Source of the DNA: Bacteroidaceae bacterium | GTDB taxonomy: Bacteria; Bacteroidota; Bacteroidia; Bacteroidales; Bacteroidaceae | Assembly (NCBI GenBank): GCA_017547385.1 | Contig: JAFYPU010000010.1 | Coordinates: forward strand, 62,001 to 126,000 | DNA: 64,000 nt | Reading direction: 5' to 3' | Shown: one piece after another, positions 1-11,123 of the stretch | Position numbering within the stretch: the stretch's first letter is position 1 | How the letters are laid out: each line of letters opens with the position of its first letter | Position numbers and translations under genes: made by a program | The notes under the pieces: generated by a model | The model's database searches: none | Told to the model about the DNA's origin: nothing | Seen by the model: only the letters and a program-made list of their open reading frames with translations

Positions 1-1
1 G

Positions 2-754
2 GAGATTGCAGCCATCAAAGAAGCCTGCCAACCTGACGAAACATTGTTCGTGGTGGATGCCATGACCGGTCAGGATGCTGTCAACACGGCGAAAGAATTC
101 AACGACCGCATCGACTATGACGGCGTAGTGCTCACAAAACTCGACGGCGACACTCGCGGTGGTGCAGCACTCTCCATCCGAACCGTTGTTGACAAGCCTA
201 TAAAATTCGTCGGCACCGGCGAAAAGATGGAAGCCCTTGACGTGTTCCACCCCGAGCGCATGGCCGACCGTATTCTCGGCATGGGCGACATTGTGAGTTT
301 GGTGGAACGTGCCCAAGAGCAGTATGACGAAGAAGAGGCACGCCGTCTGCAAAAGAAGATTCAGAAGAACCAATTTGACTTCAACGACTTCCTCGCGCAG
401 ATACAGCAGATCAAGAAAATGGGTAACATCAAGGAACTCGCTTCGATGATTCCCGGTGTCGGAAAAGCCATTAAAGACATTGACATCGACGATGACGCAT
501 TTAAGGGCATCGAGGCCATCATCCTCTCCATGACACCGCGCGAACGTCAGCATCCCGAGATACTCAACACGAGCCGCCGCAACAGAATTGCCAAAGGTTC
601 GGGCACAAACATACAGGAGGTAAACCGCCTCATCAAACAATTCGAGCAAACTCGCAAAATGATGAAGATGGTTACGGGCAGCAAGATGGGACGCATGGGC
701 GGCCTGCCCAAATTCCCCGGTGGACTTCCCAAACTCCCCGGCGGCATGAAGTAA
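2..754 (+). CDS. ffh: Signal recognition particle protein Ffh, 3' part (5' end outside window)
   Basis: This is the C-terminal two thirds of the SRP54-type GTPase that binds signal sequences and SRP RNA and delivers ribosomes to FtsY. The open frame runs in from the left edge at base 2. Visible are the end of the NG GTPase domain (DAMTGQD, then [10 protein letters not shown], the G4-like TKxD motif, and GTGEKMEAL) and the methionine-rich M domain, with repeated KMM/GRMGG residues and the helix-turn-helix [17 protein letters not shown]. The tail is Gly/Pro/Lys rich. A strong hairpin terminator follows the stop, so it ends its transcript. Identity is secure; only the N-terminus is missing. Confidence 0.97.
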   Translation, partial: EIAAIKEACQPDETLFVVDAMTGQDAVNTAKEFNDRIDYDGVVLTKLDGDTRGGAALSIRTVVDKPIKFVGTGEKMEALDVFHPERMADRILGMGDIVSLVERAQEQYDEEEARRLQKKIQKNQFDFNDFLAQIQQIKKMGNIKELASMIPGVGKAIKDIDIDDDAFKGIEAIILSMTPRERQHPEILNTSRRNRIAKGSGTNIQEVNRLIKQFEQTRKMMKMVTGSKMGRMGGLPKFPGGLPKLPGGMK

Positions 755-795
755 CCCCGCCTTGCAAAGCACAATTTCACACATCTCATACAGAG

Positions 796-826
796 AAAGG
801 GCAAAGCACACCGCTTTGCCTTTTTT
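796..826 (+). terminator. Intrinsic terminator after ffh
   Basis: GGCAAAGC (800-807) pairs with GCTTTGCC (813-820) around a 5-nt loop and is followed directly by six T. It lies 45 nt after the ffh stop. Confidence 0.85.
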
Positions 827-877
827 GTGCTCCAAACATCCCACCACCCACTCTGAAAATCCCCCTGCCGCATTGGC

Positions 878-945
878 AAAAATCTGCAAGCACTGCAGAA
901 ATTTCTACAAGCACTGCGGAAAATTCTGCAGTGCTTGCAGATTTT
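878..945. repeat. Modular palindromic intergenic repeat, copy 1
   Basis: Three GCAGTGCTTG-type units lie in a row: two in one orientation and one inverted. The outer ends (AAAATCTGCAAGCACTGCAG and its inverse at 926-945) can close a long stem. It sits between the ffh terminator and the thiE promoter. Eight further copies of the same family are annotated in this window. Confidence 0.85.
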
Positions 946-994
946 AGGGGAACGGGCTTTCGTGCGCAAGCACTCTGCATGAAAGTCTGCCAAC

Positions 995-1025
995 TTGCAC
1001 GGCTCAAAAAGATGTTGTACCTTTG
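995..1025 (+). promoter_or_regulatory. Bacteroidetes-type promoter of thiE
   Basis: The -33 TTG is at 995-997 and the -7 TACCTTTG at 1018-1025, with a 20-nt spacer, which is the canonical geometry. The spacer contains AAAAAGATGTTGTA, shared with the folD and lysS promoters. Transcription should start near 1032, about 43 nt before the ATG. Confidence 0.75.
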
Positions 1026-1074
1026 CTTTTCAATGAGGAGTTCTGTCTCACCTAAAATTCAAGAAGAAAAAAGA

Positions 1075-1692
1075 ATGGTACCCGTACAATTCATCACACA
1101 CCACAACGAACGCTACAGCTATGAAGAGGGCGCACTGCTGGCCCTTGAGGGAGGTTGCAAATGGGTGCAACTACGCATCAAGAATGCCACTGACGACGAA
1201 GTGGAACCCTTGGCCATTCGCTTGCTCGAGGCTTGCAGAAAGCACCAGGCCACTTTCATCATCGACGACCGCGTGGAATTGACAAAGAAAGTACACGCCG
1301 ACGGGGTGCACCTTGGCAAGGACGACATGTCTCCCGTCGAGGCACGCAGCCTTTTGGGCGAAGAATATCTCATCGGCGGAACGGCCAACACCCTTGAGGA
1401 TGTCATTGCGCTCCGTCGGGCCGGCATCGATTACATCTGCTGCGGTCCGTTTCGACATACCGATGCAAAATCTCAACTTGCCCCGTCGCTGAATCTGGAG
1501 GGCTACCGAAACATTCTCAGTGCAATGAACGAACAAGGAATAAGCCTGCCGATTTGTGCCATCGGTGGCATCACACGCGACGACGTGCCCGACCTGATGC
1601 GCACCGGCGTGCGCGGCATCGCCGTGAGCGGAGCCGTGCTTCGCGCCACCAACCCCGTGTTGGAGATGCAAGCCTTTATTCACAGCTATTAA
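1075..1692 (+). CDS. thiE: Thiamine phosphate synthase
   Basis: The 205-aa product should join hydroxymethylpyrimidine pyrophosphate and thiazole phosphate to thiamine phosphate in the cytoplasm. Typical TenI/ThiE signatures are seen: VQLRIKNA near the start, FIIDDRVELT, DGVHLGKDDM (the HLGxxD motif), YICCGPFRHTDAK (the GPxxxTxxK phosphate loop) and CAIGGIT with a terminal VSGAVL. The frame stays open further upstream (from 931), but that part covers the repeat and the promoter. The ATG at 1075, preceded by an A/G-rich stretch, matches the family start. No other thi genes are nearby, so this is an isolated thiamine gene. A TenI-type non-catalytic relative cannot be fully excluded. Confidence 0.9.
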   Translation: MVPVQFITHHNERYSYEEGALLALEGGCKWVQLRIKNATDDEVEPLAIRLLEACRKHQATFIIDDRVELTKKVHADGVHLGKDDMSPVEARSLLGEEYLIGGTANTLEDVIALRRAGIDYICCGPFRHTDAKSQLAPSLNLEGYRNILSAMNEQGISLPICAIGGITRDDVPDLMRTGVRGIAVSGAVLRATNPVLEMQAFIHSY

Positions 1693-1738
1693 GCACGTAA
1701 AAAGAATAAACATATACACAAAAAAAATCATCACAGCC

Positions 1739-2533
1739 ATGAGAAAATTACGCAACCTCATCGCCCTGCTCGCTGTGGCACTTTTTACCACCGAAGCCAC
1801 AGCCCAATCATCCGTACCCGGCTACGGTCAACAGTTGCAAACCACCAATTACGGCAAAAAACTCGGTCGCGGCACCATGAGTTACGAAGTGAGCTTTGAT
1901 TATCCCGAACTCGGACCGCGCCCCCTCATCGACAGCATTCGCGTCTGCATTTTTCGTTCACTCGACATGCAAACACCGCCTGCCGGCACTGACCTCGACG
2001 CTTATCTGAGCCAAGAGGGAAACAAATTCTTCAACAAGGCCGAAAAGGATTATGCCGAGGAAATGGATGCAGACCCCGACTTCTACCCCACGGAAAGCTA
2101 TCAGCAAAAAATCAAACTCATTGCCAACACCTCACGCTACGTCAGCTATAGTTTTGAAGGCCATGAATACGCCACAGGAGCAGCCCACGGATTGAGCTGG
2201 AAATATGGTTTCAGCTTCGAGCGCACCAGCGGAAAGACCCTGACATGGAACGACATTTTCACTCCCACCGGTCTTAAGCAACTCATTCGCATCGTGGACC
2301 GTCAACTTCGTGCTCAGTATTACGGCCCCATGGGTTGCGAGCCCTCATACAGCCCCAGCGAACTCACCCTGCCGGCTGCTGCCCCCGTGCTCACACAGAA
2401 GGGCATTCTCTTCACTTATGGCGCGTACGAAATCGGTGCTTACGCTGAAGGACTGCCACACTGCACCATTCCTTACCACCTGTTGGCAGCTCTCATGACG
2501 CAAAAAGGAAAAACGCTGACCAATCAGAAATAA
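1739..2533 (+). CDS. Secreted DUF3298-type protein
   Basis: A 264-aa protein with a signal peptide (residues 1-22, ending ATAQ). The C-terminal half has the DUF3298 (RsiV-like) pattern: YATGAAHGLSWKYGFSF, TGKTLTWNDIF, then ILFTYGAYEIGAYAEGLPHCTIPYHLL. Such domains are extracytoplasmic, and in Gram-positives one relative senses lysozyme as an anti-sigma factor. Here there is no transmembrane helix and no sigma factor next door, so the role is open. It starts 46 nt after thiE and is probably read from the thiE promoter. Periplasmic location is inferred from the signal peptide. Confidence 0.75.
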   Translation: MRKLRNLIALLAVALFTTEATAQSSVPGYGQQLQTTNYGKKLGRGTMSYEVSFDYPELGPRPLIDSIRVCIFRSLDMQTPPAGTDLDAYLSQEGNKFFNKAEKDYAEEMDADPDFYPTESYQQKIKLIANTSRYVSYSFEGHEYATGAAHGLSWKYGFSFERTSGKTLTWNDIFTPTGLKQLIRIVDRQLRAQYYGPMGCEPSYSPSELTLPAAAPVLTQKGILFTYGAYEIGAYAEGLPHCTIPYHLLAALMTQKGKTLTNQK

Positions 2534-2613
2534 TTGGAAAGGCACACATATTATATATTATAGTGAACAAGCCGACGCTGACACTTTATTGAGAAAACGC
2601 CCGTCGGACACAC

Positions 2614-2687
2614 AAAAATTCACAGTGCTTGCAAAAAAATCTGCAGTGCTCGTAGAAAATTCTACGAGCACTGCAGATTTTTTTGCA
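2614..2687. repeat. Modular palindromic intergenic repeat, copy 2
   Basis: One GCAGTGCTTG-like unit is followed by a near-perfect 25-bp inverted repeat (AAAAAAATCTGCAGTGCTCG and its inverse) with an A run before it and a T run after. It could therefore serve as a bidirectional terminator between the convergent DUF3298 gene and the GIY-YIG gene. Confidence 0.9.
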
Positions 2688-2731
2688 TCGTATGAAGGAT
2701 TTTGCCGGCTTCAAGAAGATGCTACAGACAT

Positions 2732-3409
2732 CTATGCTTGTTCTTCTTCATCCCCACTACAAGTTTCTATTTCCCTTCTTAAATCTTCAAGAACTCTTCC
2801 CTTATACGAGAAATACAAAGACCCCTGATAAGCACCGGAGGTATTTCGACGTTCTTCTGGCATAAAAGTTCCGACAAAGGGAGATAACTTATATATGCGA
2901 CCTTGGTATTCTATGGAATCGTCTGTAGCAACTTTTACATCTATTCCGGATGGTTCGAACCTGACATACTCACCTATTTTAATACCAACTATACTAAATT
3001 TAAAACGTCCTCGCTTAACTTTACGCTTGGTGGGCATGCTCTCAGTTTCATCTGTTAACACTGACAAGGGCTTATTATCTTTGTATTCTACCACCTCAGC
3101 ATCGTCTATTGTCTTTGCTATATCTTGCAAGATGTCTAATGCCACCTGCGGAGCGACATTAAAAAATTCTCGATTCTGACGGATACGCAAATCCGTCAGA
3201 CGATCAATTGTCTTGTGCACTAGTTTCTCCACCTCATTATACTTCTTCGTTTTCATTGTCGCAAAGATTTCAAAAGGCAAAGGCACAGCAGTGTTGTCCA
3301 ACTCCTTTGAACGTACATCCACAGGGCGTGCACTTTTTCCTATCTTAATCCATTCCTCCTTAAAACTTGGGTTTGTCAATATGTAAACATATCCTTGTTC
3401 CGTAGCCAT
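2732..3409 (-). CDS. GIY-YIG (T5orf172-like) nuclease family protein
   Basis: A 225-aa protein. The N-terminal 100 residues form a compact GIY-YIG fold: GYVYILTNP, WIKIGKSA (the YIG strand), an Arg in DVRSKELD, then VEKLVHKTIDRL and REFF with the likely metal-binding Glu. This is the arrangement of T5orf172-type proteins. Residues 100-225 are charged and contain a strand-rich segment that may bind DNA or a modified base. The gene is visibly more AT-rich than its neighbours and has no functional partner nearby, which suggests acquisition by transfer. Family members are often linked to restriction, repair or mobile DNA; the function here is unknown. Confidence 0.75.
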   Translation of the reverse strand: MATEQGYVYILTNPSFKEEWIKIGKSARPVDVRSKELDNTAVPLPFEIFATMKTKKYNEVEKLVHKTIDRLTDLRIRQNREFFNVAPQVALDILQDIAKTIDDAEVVEYKDNKPLSVLTDETESMPTKRKVKRGRFKFSIVGIKIGEYVRFEPSGIDVKVATDDSIEYQGRIYKLSPFVGTFMPEERRNTSGAYQGSLYFSYKGRVLEDLRREIETCSGDEEEQA

Positions 3410-3493
3410 CTTATTTTTATTTTCTTAAATACAACACTTTTGTTACACCTTACTCTTTGAAAATCTTATAAACAAAGTAACGTTAACCACCCC

Positions 3494-6300
<2,807 letters not shown>

Positions 6301-6318
6301 CCCCTTTAAGAAAAAGCC

Positions 6319-7353
6319 ATGAAGGACTTAAAACAACTCATCCGTCCTAACATACAAGCGTTGCCGCCGTTCGCTGAAACCATCAAAGCACTTTCAACAC
6401 CGGCCGCACAAGTGAAGCTCGACGCCAACGAGAGTTCGCACAATGCGCCCCACAACCGATACCCCGACGCGACACAAACAGCATTGCGCAACGCTGTGGC
6501 ACAAATCACCGGCCTACGCCCCGAATGCGTCTGCATGACGGCAGGAACGGAAGAGGCGGTTGACCTTGTCTATCGCGTGTTCTGCACTCCCGGCAAGGAT
6601 AATGTGGTTTCCATCTCCCCCACCCGAAGCCTCTACAAAGCACGTGCCGACATCAACGACGTGGAATTCCGCAGCATCAAACTGGAAGAAAAATTCCACC
6701 TCAAAGCCGAAAAACTGCTGAGTGCCTGCAACCAACACACCAAAGCCATTCTGCTTTGTTCGCCCAACAACCCGACAGGCAATCTCTTGGAGGGAAAAGA
6801 AGTGGAGTGCTTGCTGGAAAATTTCGACGGCATGGTGGTCATCGATGAGTCGTTCGCCGACTTTTCAGACAGCCCCTCCGTTCGCGCCCTTCTGCCCCGG
6901 CATCACAATCTCATCGTGCTGAATTCTTTTTCACACGCTCAAGCCTGCGCCGGAAGCCGAGTAGGTTTTCTTCTGGCCATTCCTCCCGTTACGGAGTACT
7001 TTCACCGCACGCGCACACCCCATAACCTTTCTCGCGAAGCCCAAGCACAAGCCCTTGACATCATCGGCCGTCGCTATGACGTTGACAAATGGATAAAACA
7101 CTTGCGAGAAGAGAAAAGACGCGTCATGGCTGCATTTCTCCAACTCGCTTGCTGCAAAGAGGTGTTCCCATCCGAAAGCAACTTCTTCCTGGCACGATTT
7201 AATGATGCGCCGGCCGTGCATCGCTACCTGAAGAGCAAAGGCATCGCTGTCGCAGATTGTTCCACCCTTCCGCTCTGCGAGAACTGCTTGCGTATCACCA
7301 TAGGTTTGCCCAATGAGAACAGCCAACTGCTCGGTGCACTTCGACAATTCTGA
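6319..7353 (+). CDS. HisC-like aminotransferase homologue lacking the PLP lysine (probable pseudoenzyme)
   Basis: 344 aa, the same length as the true HisC at 18714 and alignable with it end to end. Shared features include LDANES, NRYPD, SPNNPTG and the C-terminal CLRITIG. Three PLP contacts differ. The Schiff-base Lys of TFSKAW (Lys207 in the other copy) is His206 here (SFSHAQ, codon 6934-6936). The PLP-stacking Tyr of TPSYGVY is Arg (SPTRSLY). The Tyr of DEAYVDFS is Phe (DESFADFS). The substrate Arg region NRHRVFG is also changed. The frame is intact and has normal codon use, so it is maintained and not a decaying copy. It is probably co-transcribed with trmD. Aminotransferase activity is not expected; a binding or regulatory role is only a guess. 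Confidence 0.85.
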   Translation: MKDLKQLIRPNIQALPPFAETIKALSTPAAQVKLDANESSHNAPHNRYPDATQTALRNAVAQITGLRPECVCMTAGTEEAVDLVYRVFCTPGKDNVVSISPTRSLYKARADINDVEFRSIKLEEKFHLKAEKLLSACNQHTKAILLCSPNNPTGNLLEGKEVECLLENFDGMVVIDESFADFSDSPSVRALLPRHHNLIVLNSFSHAQACAGSRVGFLLAIPPVTEYFHRTRTPHNLSREAQAQALDIIGRRYDVDKWIKHLREEKRRVMAAFLQLACCKEVFPSESNFFLARFNDAPAVHRYLKSKGIAVADCSTLPLCENCLRITIGLPNENSQLLGALRQF

Positions 7354-7477
7354 AAGCACCAAACAAACCGCTGCATACATTATATAATTATATATACGCA
7401 TTACACAACCACATACTCACCATTCGTAAGTATTTAAATTCTATCGCAAAAAATCATTCTTGTTGAATAATTATTCC

Positions 7478-7485
7478 TACCTTTG
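7478..7485 (+). promoter_or_regulatory. -7 box upstream of the tyrosine autokinase gene
   Basis: TACCTTTG fits TAnnTTTG and lies 33 nt before the ATG. The nearest upstream TTG (7460-7462) leaves only a 15-nt spacer, so the -33 element is weak. Confidence 0.55.
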
Positions 7486-7517
7486 CGACATAAGTTACAT
7501 TCCCAAATCACAAAAAT

Positions 7518-9923
7518 ATGGCCGAAGATATTTTAAAGAAAGAGATGCTAGATGAAGAGACCATCAACTGGGAAGAATATCTGCACCTTTTCTTGAGAAA
7601 ATGGTACTGGTTTGCAGCCTCTGTGCTGATAGCCATGTGCGTTGCGGTGTTCCACATCATGCGAACCACGCCCACTTACACACGTTCCACATCCCTGCTC
7701 ATAAAAGATGAGGAGAACTCCAAGATGAACGCAGCGGCGCAGAGTTTTCAGGACTTGGGGATTATAGGTGTCCAGAAGAACATTAACAACGAGATGCTCA
7801 TCATCTCTGCGCCCATAATGATGCACGAGGTGGCTTCGCGCTTGCAGTTGGATATTGAACTCACCACGCCCGAAAGTCTGCACGAGCATCCGCTTTACAA
7901 CGACGCACCCATCGCAGTTAAGTTTGCCAACCGCGTGCCGGAAGAAAGCTTCATGAATTTTGTTATCACATTGAAAGATAACAACAGCGTGCTTCTGTCA
8001 AACTTCAACGTCATGGGCGAAAAGCACAACAGCCGCTCCATCACTGCCAAACTGGGACAAGAAGTAAAGACTCCGGCCGGTCTTATCAAGATTGAAGCCA
8101 CTCCCATGTTTAAGGAATGGCCGGCCGGCACTGAAATCACCTTGCGCAAGTATCCTCTTTCGTCTGTCGGAAAGATGTATGCCGGCCGTCTCTCTGTCGG
8201 TCTTAGCGACAAAGATGCTACCATCATTCAGTTAACACTGACCGATGAGGTTCCACAACGCGCAGAAGATGTTTTGCTCACGCTCATCGATGTTTACAAC
8301 GAGCAGTGGGTGAAGGACAAAAACCGCATTGCCGAGAGCACATTCCAATTCATCTCCGATCGACTTGACACAATCTCTAAGGAATTGGGTAACGTCGATA
8401 TGGACATTTCCGAATTCAAGAGCCGAAATCTCATCCCCGATGTGCAAGCCGCTTCAGCCCGTTATCTTTCTGAAAGTTCGAAGATGCAGGACAATCTCCT
8501 GAATTTGAACAATCAGCTGAACATGGCGAAATACATCCGTAACTATCTGAATGACGGAAATCGCCAAAACCAATTGTTGCCGGCCAACACCGGAATTTCC
8601 AACAGCGGCATTGAAGCTCAAATTCAGAACTACAATGAGATGCTGATGCGTCGCGACGATCTCTTGGCCAACTCTTCGATGCAGAACTCGCTGGTGAAAG
8701 ATCTCACCGACCGTCTGGCTGCTCAGAAGATGGCTATCACACGTTCCATCGACAATCTTATCGTTCAACTGAGCGGCCAAATTGCCAACGTGCAATTGAA
8801 GGAGAACAGTACCACCGCACAGATTGCTTCCAACCCGCAGCACGAGCGTTTGCTCAAATCCATGAGCCGCCAACAGAACGTGAAGGAAGCACTCTACATC
8901 TTCCTGTTGCAAAAACGAGAAGAGAATGAATTGTCAAAGGCCTACACAGCCTACAACACACGCATCATTCAGCCGCCCACCGGCAGCAATGCTCCGGCTG
9001 CACCGCGTCGCAGCATGATTATGCTCATTGCGTTCGCCATCGGTCTCATTGTGCCTGCGGCTCTCATCTTCATTCGCGATGCCATCAACCACACGGTGCG
9101 CGGTCGCAGCGACTTGGAAAAATACGATACACCGCTTGTGGGCGAAATTCCTCTCTATGCTCCCGAAAACCGTCGCTTCTGGCAGAAAAAGCAGAAGAGC
9201 GTGGAGCGTGCCGTACTTGTCGAGGAGAACAACAGCAACTTGATGAACGAAAGTTTCCGCCTGCTGCGCACGAAATTGGATTACTATCTTGCAGGAAAGA
9301 ACAATGCTCGTGTCTTCATGCTGACTTCGTTCAATCCGGGTTCGGGTAAGACTTTCATCACCGCCAACCTCGCTGCAGTGATGGGACTCAATGGTAAGCG
9401 AATTTTGGCCATCGACTTCGACATCCGCAAAACCACCCTCTCCGACATGGTGGGTAAGACAAAGAATGGCGTATCGGCATTCCTCAGCGGCATGGAAGAC
9501 GACCTCGCCTCCATCATCCGCAAGGATGCTTTGGCTAAAAACGTCGATGTGTTGCCCGTAGGCATCATACCACCCAACCCCACCGAATTGCTGCATTCGG
9601 AGAAGATGCAAGAAATCTTCGACTATGCTCGCGCCAATTATGACTACGTGTTGGTGGATTGTCCGCCCATCGAATTGGTGGCTGATGCATCCATCATCAA
9701 GAAATACGTAGACGTTTGCTTCTTCGTGGTGCGTGTAGGTGTAATGGACCGCCGCCTGCTCAAGGAAGTGAACGAGCTTTACAAGGAAGAGAAATATGCC
9801 AACATGGCCATCCTGCTCAACGGAAGCACTTACTTGCGCGGCAAGTATGGAAGCTACCGCTATGGTTACGGATATGGCTACGGCTATGGATATGGTTACG
9901 GATACGGCAGAGGAAAGAAGTAA
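7518..9923 (+). CDS. Wzc-type polysaccharide co-polymerase / BY-kinase
   Basis: An 801-aa inner-membrane protein. Residues about 30-50 form the first transmembrane helix, followed by a Wzz domain and a long periplasmic coiled-coil region (about 250-470). A second helix lies near 495-515 (IMLIAFAIGLIVPAALIFI). The cytoplasmic kinase domain has Walker A NPGSGKTFIT near 610, Walker A' LAIDFDIRKT and Walker B VLVDCPP. The C-terminus is an almost pure Tyr-Gly run of eight or more YG units, the autophosphorylated tyrosine cluster. Such proteins control chain length and export of capsule or exopolysaccharide, but no glycosyltransferases, Wza or Wzx/Wzy lie within the window. It stands alone between a promoter and a terminator. 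Confidence 0.92.
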   Translation: MAEDILKKEMLDEETINWEEYLHLFLRKWYWFAASVLIAMCVAVFHIMRTTPTYTRSTSLLIKDEENSKMNAAAQSFQDLGIIGVQKNINNEMLIISAPIMMHEVASRLQLDIELTTPESLHEHPLYNDAPIAVKFANRVPEESFMNFVITLKDNNSVLLSNFNVMGEKHNSRSITAKLGQEVKTPAGLIKIEATPMFKEWPAGTEITLRKYPLSSVGKMYAGRLSVGLSDKDATIIQLTLTDEVPQRAEDVLLTLIDVYNEQWVKDKNRIAESTFQFISDRLDTISKELGNVDMDISEFKSRNLIPDVQAASARYLSESSKMQDNLLNLNNQLNMAKYIRNYLNDGNRQNQLLPANTGISNSGIEAQIQNYNEMLMRRDDLLANSSMQNSLVKDLTDRLAAQKMAITRSIDNLIVQLSGQIANVQLKENSTTAQIASNPQHERLLKSMSRQQNVKEALYIFLLQKREENELSKAYTAYNTRIIQPPTGSNAPAAPRRSMIMLIAFAIGLIVPAALIFIRDAINHTVRGRSDLEKYDTPLVGEIPLYAPENRRFWQKKQKSVERAVLVEENNSNLMNESFRLLRTKLDYYLAGKNNARVFMLTSFNPGSGKTFITANLAAVMGLNGKRILAIDFDIRKTTLSDMVGKTKNGVSAFLSGMEDDLASIIRKDALAKNVDVLPVGIIPPNPTELLHSEKMQEIFDYARANYDYVLVDCPPIELVADASIIKKYVDVCFFVVRVGVMDRRLLKEVNELYKEEKYANMAILLNGSTYLRGKYGSYRYGYGYGYGYGYGYGYGRGKK

Positions 9924-9981
9924 ACCGCTCCTCACATCCATCACCTCCCTGCAGACATCGTTTCACACAAACTGCATATTC

Positions 9982-10019
9982 AAGGTTTCGGCTCACAAAC
10001 GGCCGAAACCTTTTTTTGT
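9982..10019 (+). terminator. Intrinsic terminator after the tyrosine autokinase
   Basis: AAGGTTTCGGC pairs with GCCGAAACCTT around a 9-nt loop, followed by a seven-T run. Confidence 0.9.
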
Positions 10020-10038
10020 TTTCCCCGATGCGTTTACT

Positions 10039-10107
10039 GAAAATCTGCAGTGCTTGTAGAATTTTCTGCAGTGCTTGCAAAAAAATCTACAAGCACTGCA
10101 GATTTTT
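10039..10107. repeat. Modular palindromic intergenic repeat, copy 3
   Basis: AAAATCTGCAGTGCTTGTAG at the left pairs with CTACAAGCACTGCAGATTTT at the right. A third GCAGTGCTTG unit lies in the middle. Confidence 0.9.
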
Positions 10108-10111
10108 GCCC

Positions 10112-10283
10112 ACGCCCAAGATAGGCTGCGGCTCGGGAATAAAAGAAAAGCCTGCGGCCTTTCTCCCAAATTCCGCTCGCCTTGCAAACTTTGGCTGACG
10201 CCCAAGATAGGCTGCGGCTCGGGAATAAAAGAAAAGCCTGCGGCCTTTCTTTGTATTCCGCTCGCCTTGCACTATCTTTGCAC
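10112..10283 (+). repeat. Tandemly duplicated promoter-bearing module (two 86-bp copies)
   Basis: Copy 1 (10112-10197) and copy 2 (10198-10283) are almost identical over their first 55 bases, beginning ACGCCCAAGATAGGCTGCGG. Both end in CTCGCCTTGCA plus a CTTTG element. Copy 2 keeps both promoter boxes. Copy 1 has lost them: AAACTTTG replaces TATCTTTG, and CCCAAATT replaces the TTTGTATT carrying the -33 TTG. Related modules are at 25411-25573, 60334-60417 and, inverted, 34233-34366. Confidence 0.85.
10251..10280 (+). promoter_or_regulatory. Promoter of the tsaB-rseP operon
   Basis: TTG at 10251-10253 and TATCTTTG at 10273-10280 have a 19-nt spacer. They lie in the second copy of the tandem module, about 60 nt before tsaB. 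Confidence 0.75.
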
Positions 10284-10340
10284 TCGGATAAGTAGGCTGT
10301 AAAAATATGCCTGCAAGAACCAATACCTTACGAAAATTTT

Positions 10341-11039
10341 ATGGCCTGCATACTACACATCGAAACAAGCACGGAGATATGTTCCGTAGCCTTAAGCCAG
10401 GACGGCACAAGCCTTTTTCAAAAAACCAACCGCGAGGGAATGCAAGCAGCCACACTGCTGGCACCCTATGTGAAAGAAGCCTTGAGCTTTGCCGACAGTC
10501 ACGCCATCCCGGTGGATGCTGTGGCCGTGAGCGAGGGCCCCGGTTCTTACACCGGCTTGCGCATCGGTGTTTCCACAGCCAAGGGCGTTTGCTATGGTCG
10601 TGGCATCCCCATGATTGCCCTCCCCACCTTGCAAGTGATGTGTGTGCCGGTGTTGCTCTATGAAGACCTGCCCGAGGACGCACTGCTCTGCCCCATGATC
10701 GATGCCCGCCGCATGGAAGTCTACTCTGCCGTTTACGACCGCGCCCTGCGCCCCGTGCGAGCAGTGGGAGCCGACATTGTGGACGAGCAGACCTATGCCG
10801 AATTATTAGACAAGGGCTGCCCCATCTATTTCTTCGGTAACGGTTCGAACAAATGCCGCGAAGTGATTACACACCCCAATGCCCACTTCCTTGAAAACAT
10901 CCATTCTGAAGCCCGCTTCATGTTTCCCTTGGCAGAAAAGGCAGTAGCACTCGGCCGCTTCGTGCCCGATATTGCCTATTTCGAGCCATTCTACCTGAAA
11001 GAGTTTCAGGCAACAAAGGCAAAAAGCCTGTTGACATAA
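10341..11039 (+). CDS. tsaB: tRNA threonylcarbamoyladenosine biosynthesis protein TsaB
   Basis: A 232-aa ASKHA-fold protein that, with TsaD and TsaE, transfers threonylcarbamoyl to A37 of ANN-decoding tRNAs. The N-terminus LHIETSTEICSVALSQDG, then VSEGPGSYTGLRIG near 65-80 and PMIDARRMEVY near 118, are diagnostic. The C-terminal half is short, as usual for TsaB compared with TsaD. It is the first gene of an apparent operon running through DUF4290, murA, rimM, dxr and rseP. Confidence 0.95.
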   Translation: MACILHIETSTEICSVALSQDGTSLFQKTNREGMQAATLLAPYVKEALSFADSHAIPVDAVAVSEGPGSYTGLRIGVSTAKGVCYGRGIPMIALPTLQVMCVPVLLYEDLPEDALLCPMIDARRMEVYSAVYDRALRPVRAVGADIVDEQTYAELLDKGCPIYFFGNGSNKCREVITHPNAHFLENIHSEARFMFPLAEKAVALGRFVPDIAYFEPFYLKEFQATKAKSLLT

Positions 11040-11123
11040 CAGAAAAGAATGAAGGCTGGGACATAAGGCTGTTTCAACCCCGCAAAAGCACAGACAATCA
11101 CTCCTAATGCTATATCCTTTTAC

